DNA of 64,000 bases from Bryoerythrophyllum caledonicum (lineage: Eukaryota; Streptophyta; Bryopsida; Pottiales; Pottiaceae). The notes under the pieces are model-generated. The model saw only the letters and a program-made list of their open reading frames with translations, had not been told where the DNA came from and made no database searches. Positions within the stretch are counted from its first letter, which is position 1; every line of letters starts with the position of its first letter. Shown piece by piece: positions 34,101-43,237 of this stretch. The DNA lies in assembly GCA_963971425.1 (NCBI GenBank), contig OZ020517.1:24438462-24502461 (forward strand). The letters are read 5' to 3'. Position numbers and translations under genes: made by a program.

Positions 34101-34684
34101 ACTATATATTTTTCATATCTTTCATTGTTTAAGTAAGAGTGGCATCAAGGATCTTCCAAATTGGGCTGCCCTTGAGAAAACCGTTTCTTTCTTGTTACTT
34201 GTCCTTCTCTCTTGGTTTTGTGTGGATGCTGATCCTTTTCTGCTGGGAATAATTATAGCATTAGACGTGGATATCATTTGGCAGTATATGACGCTGAAGA
34301 TGAATCCAGCCAGCGGTTCTTCTCTTCCGCACAATAGTGTTGGTGCTATCACGCAAATTTTGATGGTAACCAATAGCATGCATGGCCAGGTGCGTAGTCT
34401 CATTCCAGTTGAATTTAACCATTTCGACTCCAGTTTTGTTTTTTCACTAAATCTCACCATTGGTGGAGCTAACCACACGAGCATTGTCTTTTGGTGCTTA
34501 AGAATTGTAGCCCGCAACTTTACATGATCTATTTAGTTAGTTTTGTCGTCGTATTGGAAGAATCCATCTTTATTTTTCCTTTTTGCAGAAACCCTTCATC
34601 ATGAGATTGAGGATCAGCTACAAAATGAATGGGAGGGATTTCCTGGAGCAAGGCCAAGTCAACCACTTTCCTCCTAATTTGTAG
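28156..34684 (+). CDS. AP-1 complex subunit gamma (gamma-adaptin), ~18 exons
   Basis: Exons: 28156-28184, 28306-28608, 28804-28945, 29236-29409, 29507-29683, 29850-30004, 30287-30377, 30585-30748, 30912-30966, 31213-31335, 31504-31599, 31719-31846, 31964-32068, 32210-32275, an unresolved hinge exon near 32310-32480, 32943-34087, 34285-34389 and 34589-34684. The trunk is highly conserved ([82 protein letters not shown]). The hinge has a clathrin-box-like LLDIL. The C-terminal ear domain is present ([29 protein letters not shown]). AP-1 sorts clathrin-coated cargo at the trans-Golgi and endosomes. The in-frame ATG at 28168 (MGNRLRDL) is an alternative start. The hinge carries four copies of a 26-residue motif not seen in familiar plant homologues. 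Intron 5 appears to start with GC. Confidence 0.95.
33377..33892 (+). repeat. Four coding repeats in the AP-1 gamma hinge
   Basis: Units of about 26 codons start at 33377, 33536, 33662 and 33815 (spacing 159, 126 and 153 bp). The pattern is T-W-P-S-x-x-Q-Q-Q-K-L-K-E-[DE]-[SA], then V-R-I-[ST]-R-[LM]-[SA]-F-H. The spacers differ and are acidic or proline-rich. Confidence 0.9.
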
Positions 34685-35887
34685 CACATGATTACTTGTG
34701 CAAAAAAATTGGATGGTAAAGCCTTAGTCCTAGCAGTGGTACGGATCATTTAGGTAAGGATCAGAGGTGCGTTGCCCATTGATTTGATGCATTGGTTGGA
34801 GGTGGCATAGACAATGGATGATGTAAATATGATGGTTTGATTTCGTGCAAGTGAGATAATACATTTGACAAGCAATGAATTATATTTTATGCTAGGTTTT
34901 TAAATGCAGTAGTTCTACTTTCTTCCAGGTATTGCGCACAATAGCACGTGAAAATAGTTGGGAGTTTGGTTCTTCAAAGGTTAGGGTCTAGAGTTGGGTG
35001 CTGAGGGACAGACTAGCTATGCATCTATCAACACACCAACTGCAGGAAATGCTTATTATGTGTCACAAAAGCGGCTTGAAGCAGAAGTGACGCATTCAAT
35101 GGAGGGCGTTAGTCCATAGATTAGTCCATAGAGGGCGTTAGTCCATAATGTGTCCCCACTGTACTGTACAGTACAGCATAGAGCCGTTTTTCTGTAGTTG
35201 TCGTCTTTTGGTGTTCACTCTTTTGATCTGTTTGCTTGAACTTTTAGCAATTCAGGTTGGGTCTAGTAGACGTGCGTAAGGATGGACCGCATGCTTGGTG
35301 ACTACTCTTAGCGTTTAAAATATTGCTTCGGTATCCTTGTATCATAGTCGCTTACATAACGTGGTGCTGTTGTATTCCGTAACTTACGTCAAGATTCGAT
35401 GACACCAGTGACATCTACCTAAGCAGTGTCGGAAAAAACCAGCTGGGCCCATGTTAGTGTTCGCCCCAAGTTTGGAGGTAGCTTCCTAAACAGATCTCGT
35501 GTCACTGGTGATATGTGTGACCGAATATAAGGGAAGCGGTCCCTGATCGGCTGCAAACGGAGTCAGTCAGGGCCTCATCATCGACTTAGCATTAAATTCA
35601 TGAGTCTCAGAAGATAGTGGAATATTTGAGTCGGAGTCGGTTTGAGTTCTCACTTCAATGATCAATGTTGGCGATTAGAGTTACAAGATCGTGAAACAGT
35701 TTGGAGTTCTTTATATTTAATAGTATCCGCACATGGTGTGTAGATCTTACAGGTTTCAAGACATTGAAGTACGTACTCTACTGTCGATGGGCCTTGGTGG
35801 AGCTTCAGAACCTGATATTCTCATTTGGCTGAGGATCTGAATCAGTAGTGTTATCATCTTTGAGGATACATTCTTCATTCGCCCTCC
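34685..35887. other. Intergenic between AP-1 gamma and the GH53 gene
   Basis: No gene was found. A direct repeat of gagggcgttagtccata lies at about 35100-35145, followed by the 18-bp perfect palindrome CTGTACTGTACAGTACAG at about 35158-35176. The last few hundred bases are expected to hold the GH53 promoter. Confidence 0.35.
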
Positions 35888-36997
35888 ATGGGGAAAACCA
35901 AGGGGATGCAGCTCCTGGGCCACGACCTGTCCACAGTGCTGCAATGTGAGAAGAGCGGCGTGAAGTACTTCGACTTCAGCAGCTCACAACCTCAGCCTCC
36001 AGAGCACATCGTGGCCGCTCACGGCGCGAATCTCGTCCGCATCCGCGTCTGGGTGAACCCACCCAAGGGCTACAGCGACTTCTCATCCCTGCTGGAGATG
36101 TCTCGCCGAGCCAAGCAGGCCGGCCTAAACACCCTCCTCTGCCTCCACCTCTCAGACTACTGGGCCGACCCGGGGCAACAAGCCACTCCATCCGCCTGGG
36201 CAACCCAGCCATTCCTCACCCTGTGCAAAACCGTAGAGTCCTACATCACCAACCTCCTAGACTCCCTCCAGCGCCAAGGCACGCCCCCCTTCATGGTTGC
36301 AGTGGGAAACGAAATCTCCAACGGTATGCTGTGGCCAACGGGGAGCCTCAAATTCCCCTCCCAGTTCACCGCCCTCCTTAAGAGCGGCTTGGGCGCGGTG
36401 CAACGCCGGGGGATCCTCACCATGGTGCACATCAACAACGGCCAGGACGCATCCCTGGTGACCTGGTTCATGGACCTGATGGTGGCAGATGGAGTCTCCT
36501 TCGACTACTTGGGGCTGTCTTTCTACCCTGGTGATGGAGCCCTGCTCTCGGACCTGGAATCGTCTCTCGCTGCGGCGGCAGGGCGGTATAACAAGCCCAT
36601 GGTGATTGCTGAGACGGCGGATTCCTGGACGCCATCCCCTGAGAGGCAGGAGGAGTCGTTGCGGAGGTTGCTGGAGGTGGTGAGGGACGTGCCCAGGGGG
36701 TTGGGCGCTGGGGTTTGTTACTGGGAGGGGGGCTGGGTGGCGCCTGGGGAGGCGTATCCAGGGGAGGGAAATGAGTATTGGACGAGGGCGCTTTGGGACC
36801 AGCGTGGGAGGGCTTTGCCAGCCTTGCGCTCCTATGAGCCTTTTGCCAAGGCCTCTCATGGAAACAAGCATGAGGAATCGATGCGGCCTCGCGGTGTGGA
36901 TCAGCAGCCTATGATGGGACACAAGCATGAGGAATCGACGCGGCCTTGCGGTGTGGATCAGCAGCCTATGATGGGACACAAGCATGAGGACTTGTAG
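35888..36997 (+). CDS. GH53 endo-beta-1,4-galactanase-like glycoside hydrolase, intronless
   Basis: A single 369-residue frame matches family GH53. It has GHDLSTVLQCEKSGVKYFD near the start, VRIRVWVNPPKGYSD, the LHLSDYWADPGQQ segment and SAWATQPF. The two catalytic glutamates are visible: E142 in AVGNEISNG (acid/base) and E242 in VIAETADSW (nucleophile), 100 residues apart as expected for the family. GH53 enzymes hydrolyse beta-1,4-galactan side chains of pectin or arabinogalactan and are best known from bacteria and fungi. There is no signal peptide, so the protein would be cytosolic unless an upstream exon was missed. The lack of introns, unlike its neighbours, hints at horizontal origin or retroposition. 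The C-terminus is a tandem repeat tail outside the catalytic barrel. Confidence 0.9.
   Translation: MGKTKGMQLLGHDLSTVLQCEKSGVKYFDFSSSQPQPPEHIVAAHGANLVRIRVWVNPPKGYSDFSSLLEMSRRAKQAGLNTLLCLHLSDYWADPGQQATPSAWATQPFLTLCKTVESYITNLLDSLQRQGTPPFMVAVGNEISNGMLWPTGSLKFPSQFTALLKSGLGAVQRRGILTMVHINNGQDASLVTWFMDLMVADGVSFDYLGLSFYPGDGALLSDLESSLAAAAGRYNKPMVIAETADSWTPSPERQEESLRRLLEVVRDVPRGLGAGVCYWEGGWVAPGEAYPGEGNEYWTRALWDQRGRALPALRSYEPFAKASHGNKHEESMRPRGVDQQPMMGHKHEESTRPCGVDQQPMMGHKHEDL
36866..36994 (+). repeat. 57-bp coding tandem repeat at the GH53 C-terminus, 2.2 copies
   Basis: Units start at 36866, 36923 and 36980, each opening with aagcatgagga. They encode 19-residue units around HEES-RP-GVDQQPMMGHK. Only a few bases differ between units, which indicates a recent duplication. 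Confidence 0.9.
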
Positions 36998-37294
36998 ATG
37001 AGAGGGGATCTGCAGTGGTGTGCTGATTGCGTGTATGTGTCTATATTTATTCTTGTGCATGTCGGCCGTGTCATTCGTAATTTTTATTTGGCGTAAGCTT
37101 TTCACAAGGATATGAGTGAGCTTGTATGCTGGTCGTAGGCATGTCAATGAGCTAGGTGAATAAAGGTCTCGATTCTTCTCAAGATTGCGTGTGTGCTGAT
37201 GCCGGAAGGGCCGGTCCAGAGCATCGACAAATTGCTTGAACGTTACGTCTTGTCATCTAAGCGGGACCTGCTCTCGTGAAACGTAGAGCACACA

Positions 37295-37369
37295 GTTTTC
37301 GTGGGGTAGTTGATTTTTCACATCAGTCTAACACACCGAAGGTCTCCGGTTAGAACCTGGGCGAAAACA
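37295..37369 (+). tRNA. tRNA-Val(AAC)-like gene, possibly decayed
   Basis: The 75-nt sequence folds as tRNA-Val. The acceptor GTTTTCG pairs perfectly with CGAAAAC, with A as discriminator. The D arm contains GGGTAGTTGA and is one base longer than usual. The anticodon arm is TCAGT-CTAACAC-ACCGA with anticodon AAC and one A-C mismatch. The variable region AGGTC is normal. The T arm reads TCCGG-TTAGAAC-CTGGG. The invariant C of the T loop is A, which damages the B-box promoter, and no T-run terminator follows. It is therefore a degenerate gene or pseudogene despite the perfectly paired acceptor stem. Confidence 0.75.
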
Positions 37370-37673
37370 ACATGCTCAACTTCCTCATGCGACAAAATAG
37401 GTCTTATGAACTGCAGTTTATTTTTTCTCCATTTTCACGGTTCTGAAGCTTGTGGACGTCGAACAGGTAGTTACTACATCTGACCTGTTTCTTACTTTAC
37501 TGTCTAAACAGATGTTTGTAATAACTTATTCAAGTCATGATCACGTGCAGAGTGCCTGCAACGACGTTGCCAACGTGACCCTGGAGACACTCTCTGATCA
37601 TTCTTGGTCTTAGGATCCCTTACTAGCAAAGTCTGTGGGCTCTCGACAGGGAAAGCGGAACATAACGGTGAAG

Positions 37674-37865
37674 ATGATCAAGACGCAGCGCGACTGGTTT
37701 GAGTTCTCACCCGTCATCAAAGTCATCCGCTTCGTCGGCGATCTGTACGCCAACCAGCACCGGCGCTTCACGCTCCGGAGCATCGTCTCCGAGGCTGTCA
37801 TGGCCGGATTCAAGCTCCTCGAGTTCGTACTCCCCTCCGAGCTCGAGAAAACCATCTTCGGATGA
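37674..37865 (+). CDS. Unrecognised short ORF or terminal exon, 63 aa
   Basis: From the ATG at 37674 the frame encodes MIKTQRDWFEFSPVIKVIRF and continues to ELEKTIFG before a TGA. Nearly every codon ends in C or G, as in the adjacent transporter, which argues for real coding sequence. The frame is open upstream to 37614, and a possible acceptor (ctcgacag) ends at 37649, so this may be the last exon of a gene whose earlier exons I could not find. It is tail-to-tail with the NPF transporter, whose stop codon is 85 bp away. I do not recognise the family. Confidence 0.4.
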   Translation: MIKTQRDWFEFSPVIKVIRFVGDLYANQHRRFTLRSIVSEAVMAGFKLLEFVLPSELEKTIFG

Positions 37866-37949
37866 AGAAAACCTTTACCAGGTACCCTTGCCTTTCAATT
37901 GATGAAACCAGTGTTCACTTGTTGTGACCACGAGCCGCACAATGTTGAG

Positions 37950-39850
37950 TCATTTCGCTTCGTGATCGTTTTCGGGCGAGACGCGCTCGAGGTTGGTCTC
38001 CATGGCCGGTTCCTTGGCTTTGTACTTATACCAGCGGGCACAGAACACGAACACCACGAAGTTGACGACAGTGATGGCGAGCAGTACCGCGTAGAAGTAA
38101 TCGAGGTGGGCGCGGTTGAGGTTGGTGACGAGCCACGCCTGGCTGCCGCCGTGGCCAGTCAAGCGGTTCACACACGACACAAGTGCGCTGCTCGTGAAGA
38201 ATCCGAAGGAGATGGTGCACAGGAACACCGCCGTCGACATGCTGCGCATCCCGACCGGCGACTCCTGGTAGGAGAATTCGAGCTGGCCGACCTGCGTGAA
38301 TACTTCCCCGGCGCCGAGGAGCATGAACTGCGGCGCCAGCCAGAAGACGCTCATCGGCACCGTGGCCTTGGGATGATTCTCCAGCCCGTGCGCGTGCGCG
38401 ACGCGCCGCCGCTGTGCCTCCACCACGACCGCAGCGACCATGGACAGAATAGACATCGCCAGCCCGGCTCCGATGCGCTGCAAGGTGGACAGCCCGCGCT
38501 CGTGCCCCGTGAAGCGGCGCAGGAGAGGGACTAGCTGTGGCCCGTAGAAGGCCAGGATCACCATCACGCTGATCACGCGGAAGATCGCCAGGCTCGCGGG
38601 CGGGATCTGGAACCCGAGCTGACCCCGCTCCATCGTCATCCCCTGCTCTAGCGTGAACGTTAGCAGCTGCGCCCACACCGTGTAGAAGACGACCGTGAGG
38701 AGCGCGATCGGAAGCATGCGAATCACGCACTTTATCTCCTCCACTTCCGTCAGTGTCGCCAAGTTCCGGCGCGGCTTCGAATCGCCTGCGTCCGTCTCCT
38801 GCACCACTACTATCGCCGCCTTGTCGAGAAACCTGCACGCACAGGCTATAGATCAATCGAATCTCAATGAAAGGATAATGAGTCGAGCACGTACCGGAAC
38901 TGGTCCGTGTGCGCGATTTTCTGTTCGGCGCCATCGTGGAGGAGATGCGGAGGCGGCGTTGTGAGCGCGCGGTTGCGGAATGCGATGGCAAAGACGCGGA
39001 CCGCCTGCGAGATCGGGCTACCTCGCAGGGACGCCTGGTAGCGGAAGTGTGGCGCGCCTGTGAGGAAGATAGCAATGGCGACGAGCATGGCCGCGGCGGT
39101 GGCGGCGAAGCCCCAGCCGCGGCCGAACTTGATCTGCACGTAGATCAACACTGTAACAGACAGCAACGCGCCGGTCTCGATCGCCATGAAGAACCAGTTG
39201 AAGAAGCTCGACTTGAGCTTGCGCTCGCGCGGGTCCGTTTCGTCGAACTGGTCGGCGCCGAGCGCGCTCACGCTGGACTTGATCCCGCCCGTGCCGAACG
39301 CCACCAAGTACAGCCCGAGGTACAGGATCGCCATGTCCCAGCCTTGCGCCGGCGCGCACACTCCCTGACGGTCATCGCACGGTGGCAGCCGGAACGCCGG
39401 CAGCTTGGCGGAGAGTGTGAGCACCACCATCCCGAGGAACTGCAGCACTGTGCCGACAAATATCGTCCAGAAGCGCCCGATGTACGTGTCCGCGATGTAT
39501 CCCGCCAGCAAGCACGTCATGTACGCCGTCCCGATGAAGTTCGTCACAATGTTGGCGGAAAACGCCAGCGGGAGGCGCAGATTCGTCACCAGGTATGTCA
39601 CCAGGTTGAGACCGATCCCGAACCCCGCCAACCTCTCGCACATCTCCGTCACTGCGACGCAACACGTTCATGAGATTCTGCAAGCGTTTTCGCAAGAGTT
39701 TCTGCAAGGGTGTTCGCGAGTCAAGTGTTGCAAACCGATTATGTTTGAAGCAGCTCTCCAGCCGCCGCTGCGCCGCCTGTCCGCCGGCCTGCCTTTGACG
39801 TCCACGGTGCCGTCGTGCACCAGCCATGTCGCGTCGTCACCGCTCTCCAT
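37950..39850 (-). CDS. NPF (NRT1/PTR family) proton-coupled transporter, 3 exons
   Basis: Exons 39850-39736, 39651-38895 and 38832-37950 join in phase to about 584 residues, a normal NPF length. The start region has DGTVDVKGRPADRR and SGGWRAA, as in plant NPFs. The ExxER proton-coupling motif is present (TEMCERLAGFGIGLNLVTYL). Other family marks are GYIADTYIGRF, FGTGGIKSSVSALGADQFD, FFNWFFMAIETGALL, FLDKAAI at the exon 2/3 junction, and the second half with WLAPQFMLLGAGEVF and EFSYQESPVGMRS. About 12 membrane segments are expected, in the plasma or vacuolar membrane. NPFs carry nitrate, peptides or hormones, and the substrate cannot be read from sequence. A charged loop between helices 6 and 7 is typical. 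Confidence 0.94.
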
Positions 39851-40645
39851 CTGCTGTTCGTTTCGTCACATAATTCTTCTACCGTTCAGAAGCCTCTAAG
39901 CTGAGCATTAAATCATTCTCTAAGGCCTAAAGCTTCTCTACGCTCGACAAGAGGTCGCGAAAATCTTACCGCCATGTCTGTTTGCTGATGTTAGTTCGTA
40001 TTGAAACTGAAGCTGAAGCTCCACCTACACCGAAGTAGTAGACCCACCTGTTTTTGTCATCGCACTTGACTCCCAAGTCCCGCACTCACAGATAGTTAAC
40101 TCCTTCCTCCTTCCATTTCTAAACTTCACAACCTGATCAGACAGAATCCCGATGAATCACCGCTTCGCTGTGAAGGCGATCGGTGACTGAGTCGCTTCGT
40201 TCTCGATCACAATAATGTGTCTGGAGGAGTGACAAGTCCCAGTCCTTTGCAGCGGTAGTCACATGGAGTTGCAAGGTGAGGTACTACGTCGAGATACCAT
40301 TATGATCCGAAACTTTCAGTCCTTTACCATGCATTAAATTCTGGCTTAGAGCTAAACTCAGACGTTAACCTGGTTAACCTTGTGCATATCAGTACCGCCA
40401 AGGATGAGAACATGAGGAAATTGTGACATTGGAATCTCTCTAGTTTTCTGGCATCGGCAACAACTAATTATTTCTCTAGAGTGGCTCCTTTTTCAGTCTC
40501 GGCCGACACTGACATTCCAGGCCAAATCACGCAAGTTGGTCCATTGATAGAATCACTGAAATTGCAAGACAATCTTGAAATGAGTGAAAGTTGTCATTGC
40601 GTAGCTGGATCTCTGACATGCACAGGGATGCCCTAACATTTGCGA
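39851..40645. other. Intergenic; NPF promoter side
   Basis: Lies upstream of the NPF start on the minus strand and should hold its leader and promoter. No frame, RNA gene or repeat was recognised. Confidence 0.35.
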
Positions 40646-41589
40646 TTAACCCCTAAAGGCCCAAGGCATTTTCACACCAAAAACACTCTTGTTCTAATGC
40701 AATGAGTAATGAGGTGATCGAAGCGTTTTATTCCTATGCCTAACCGTAGGATCTAAATTAAGACTTATTCATTAACGCCCTTGCAAAATTTCATAAACTT
40801 TGACCGCCCGGATTGAAAGATTTTAATGTTTGAAGTAGAAAAAACTGTTATGTTTCTTCCCTGCATTGAGTGGATCAGCAGACTTTGACTTCACTTGGTG
40901 TCAACTTTTTGCACTACACAAGGTCTGAAAACATTACCATGATGTTAAGCATGATGTTATTTCCTTGGACACCAATTTTTAGAGGTAGAGAAGGGGTGCA
41001 ACGTATTCAAAACAAATGTGCAAGGAGTAGAGGTTCAAAAATTGCCAATTCACGTTATATTTTTTAGAGAACTAAATATGTTTTAGAATGATAATCCGAA
41101 TGGTCAATATGAAGGTTTAGACCACATCTTGTAGTTGAAAAAATAAAATGTAAGAATTATGAAGATTTCATAGTTTTATGGGGAAAAGAAGAAGTTTTTT
41201 TGGTACCTTGCCCGACAAAGTGTGACAATGTGTGAAAATGTTTGACTTAGATTATTATGCTATTTTCCACTTCAGACAAGAGAATTTTTTTGACAATATG
41301 AAAGGAAATAATATTATTTGCTAGTATTGAAAATCTCACATTCAATGGATTGTCCTGCCAAAAGTTTTTGGAGTTGCCTGATGTGCCCGGTCTCCCCATT
41401 TGATGTTCAAAACCCTATAACTTTTGCATAGAATGTCGGATTTAGGAAAAAACTAGACTCACACAAAGATTTTAACAGTGTCCATCTACGGTAGAAATTT
41501 CAGAAGGGAATGTTACAAAATGACACCATAGGAACGTGCCCAAACCTTCAAGTGTCCCCCGAGGGGACTCTTGGGCCTTTAAGGGTTAA
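40646..41589. mobile_element. TTAA-flanked non-autonomous element 5, 944 bp
   Basis: TTAA lies at 40646-40649 and 41586-41589. The termini are CCCCTAAAGGCCCAAGG and, inverted, CCCTTAAAGGCCCAAGAG. Orientation is opposite to copies 2 and 4. It contains gaccgcccggattgaaaga and the tgacttcacttggtgtcaa block. Confidence 0.85.
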
Positions 41590-42050
41590 TGTAGTGATTC
41601 TATATGAATTAAAAGTGCTATAAAATATCCATCGGGAGTAAAAAGTTGTAGCATTTATAAATCATACGTGTATAGTGATTTTCATTTTCCAATTTTTGTT
41701 GACACATGTTTGGCGCACATAGCAGGGCTTTTAATATCACGTCCTGATATGGTCCCATCATTCCCTCATGGTTCCCATGACACTGGGCAGTTCATTCAAA
41801 GCTAATCATATGGAGTACGAAGTCATATCGAAATGTTTTTCTCAAGTGTTCTGGAGTACTATAGTACAAGTGTGTACCATTGTACCCTAGAAGACTGATT
41901 TTTCACAAAGTTTTATCTTGTGCATGTCCCCAAACCGGTAATTTCAGCTACTGAAAGAAAAATTGTTTTCTTCTATATTTTTTGTGAAGATTGTGTATTT
42001 TATGGTGTGTGAAAATATAATCTACCTCATTTTGTTGGTAGAAATGAATG

Positions 42051-42453
42051 TAAGGTTGGATAACCTATCACCACCACCAACCCCAGAATCAACAATCTAA
42101 TGTGGGCCAAAACCACCAACCACCCACCCCATTTCCGAAATTTTAGGAAGTCAGTTATGATTGGGTGTTAGTTTATAATTGGTTCAAAGCTCTCAGTTTT
42201 TTGTCTCTTGCACAAATGCTCATTAGCACAACTTACTGTCGAAGTAGAGAGTTTTGTATGTTGAGAATGGGTCACAGCTTACTGTCCACTTAAAAAATTT
42301 GTAGCAATTTCAATATGAAGAAATAAATGGTCACAACAATTGCAATATTCATGAAATCCTATTTTGAATTCCCAAAAAAATTCTTACCATGTATACAAAC
42401 GCTATAAATAGGTCAGCAAGCTTAAGTTGGTGGTTATAGGTCATCCAACCTTA
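42051..42453. mobile_element. Foldback element with ~28-bp inverted ends, 0.4 kb
   Basis: The left end reads TAAGGTTGGATAACCTATCA then CCACCAACC. The right end, inverted, reads TAAGGTTGGATGACCTATAA then CCACCAAC. No target duplication is clear and there is no coding capacity. Confidence 0.65.
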
Positions 42454-42572
42454 GGTGAATGAATCACCTTAAGGCAAACTCTTTGGATTAAATTTGGTTG
42501 GCTTGTATTTTATTTCCTAATGTATACACGTCATTTGTATGTAAAAGATGAAAAAGAAAACATTTGGAGGAT

Positions 42573-42840
42573 TTGAGCTCCACCAGCTCCACGTCAGAAG
42601 GTGCCACTGGTGGGTACAGTATTCTACATGTATAGTGCCGTATTTGAACATGATATTGAAATGACCTCCAAATGAATGATGTTAGTGGAAGAACAGTCAA
42701 TCTTGCTAAACTTTAACCCCTAAAGGCCCAAGAGTCCCCTCCGAAGACTCTTGGGCCTATAGGGGTTAATACATTTTCTGTATTCTACAGAGTAGAATAC
42801 TTGCCTGTACATATGGTTCCCGACTGACGGTTGAGGGTTA
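42573..42840. repeat. Copy of the 52-kb foldback family, interrupted by TTAA element 6
   Basis: The stretch shares cgtcagaaggtgccactggt, then attctacat, atttgaacatgat, gaaatgacctcc and gatgttagt, with the element at 52027-52442. It continues after the inserted 57-bp element with tgtattctacagagtagaat. It is a partial copy. Confidence 0.75.
42713..42769. mobile_element. Minimal TTAA element 6, 57 bp
   Basis: TTAA lies at 42713-42716 and 42766-42769. Between them are two facing termini, CCCCTAAAGGCCCAAGAGTC and, on the right inverted, CCCCTATAGGCCCAAGAGTC, with only about 13 bp between them. It is the same terminus as copy 5 with the whole interior deleted, and can form a near-perfect hairpin. 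Confidence 0.85.
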
Positions 42841-43237
42841 AAAGCAGTGCAAAAAGCAGATTACCTGAGAGAGACGAGACCAAAAGTTGCTGAGAACCAA
42901 GACACAAACATTCTGTTACAAGGAACGAAACAAACGGCGCACGTTTATTATTTCTTCATCTTTGTGCAAACAACCCGAACGCGAGGAAATTCAGGCATTC
43001 ACATTTCCACAAGGGTGCTACCAAACATAATCTTGAGAATAATACTCATACCTGTCTTATCACTTTCTCTCCAACCTGTCTCATCATCATTTTCACTTAC
43101 TCTCCAGCCCCTAGTTCAAAAAACACTTTGACATAGGTTAACTGCCAGTCACAACGAGTCATAGGAATGCTATTAGAGGGTTTGTTTATTTTTTTCTAAG
43201 CTTTCATTAAGTAGAGGTGAGACCGGACCATTCAGAG
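42841..43237. other. Intergenic, 3' side of the SDE3-like gene
   Basis: Probably holds the 3' untranslated region of the helicase gene (minus strand). No frame or repeat was recognised. Confidence 0.35.

Noticed and set aside
36257-37147. Long antisense frame (about 296 codons) opposite the GH53 gene
   Set aside because: It mirrors the G+C-rich codons of the GH53 coding strand and its protein is R/P/H-rich shadow sequence.
37899-39673. Several long plus-strand frames opposite the NPF transporter
   Set aside because: They are shadows of a GC3-rich gene; the minus-strand frame carries all NPF motifs.
40148-40195. Possible C/D snoRNA (gatgaat ... ctgag) with a short stem
   Set aside because: The C box does not match RTGATGA and no guide or terminal stem is convincing.
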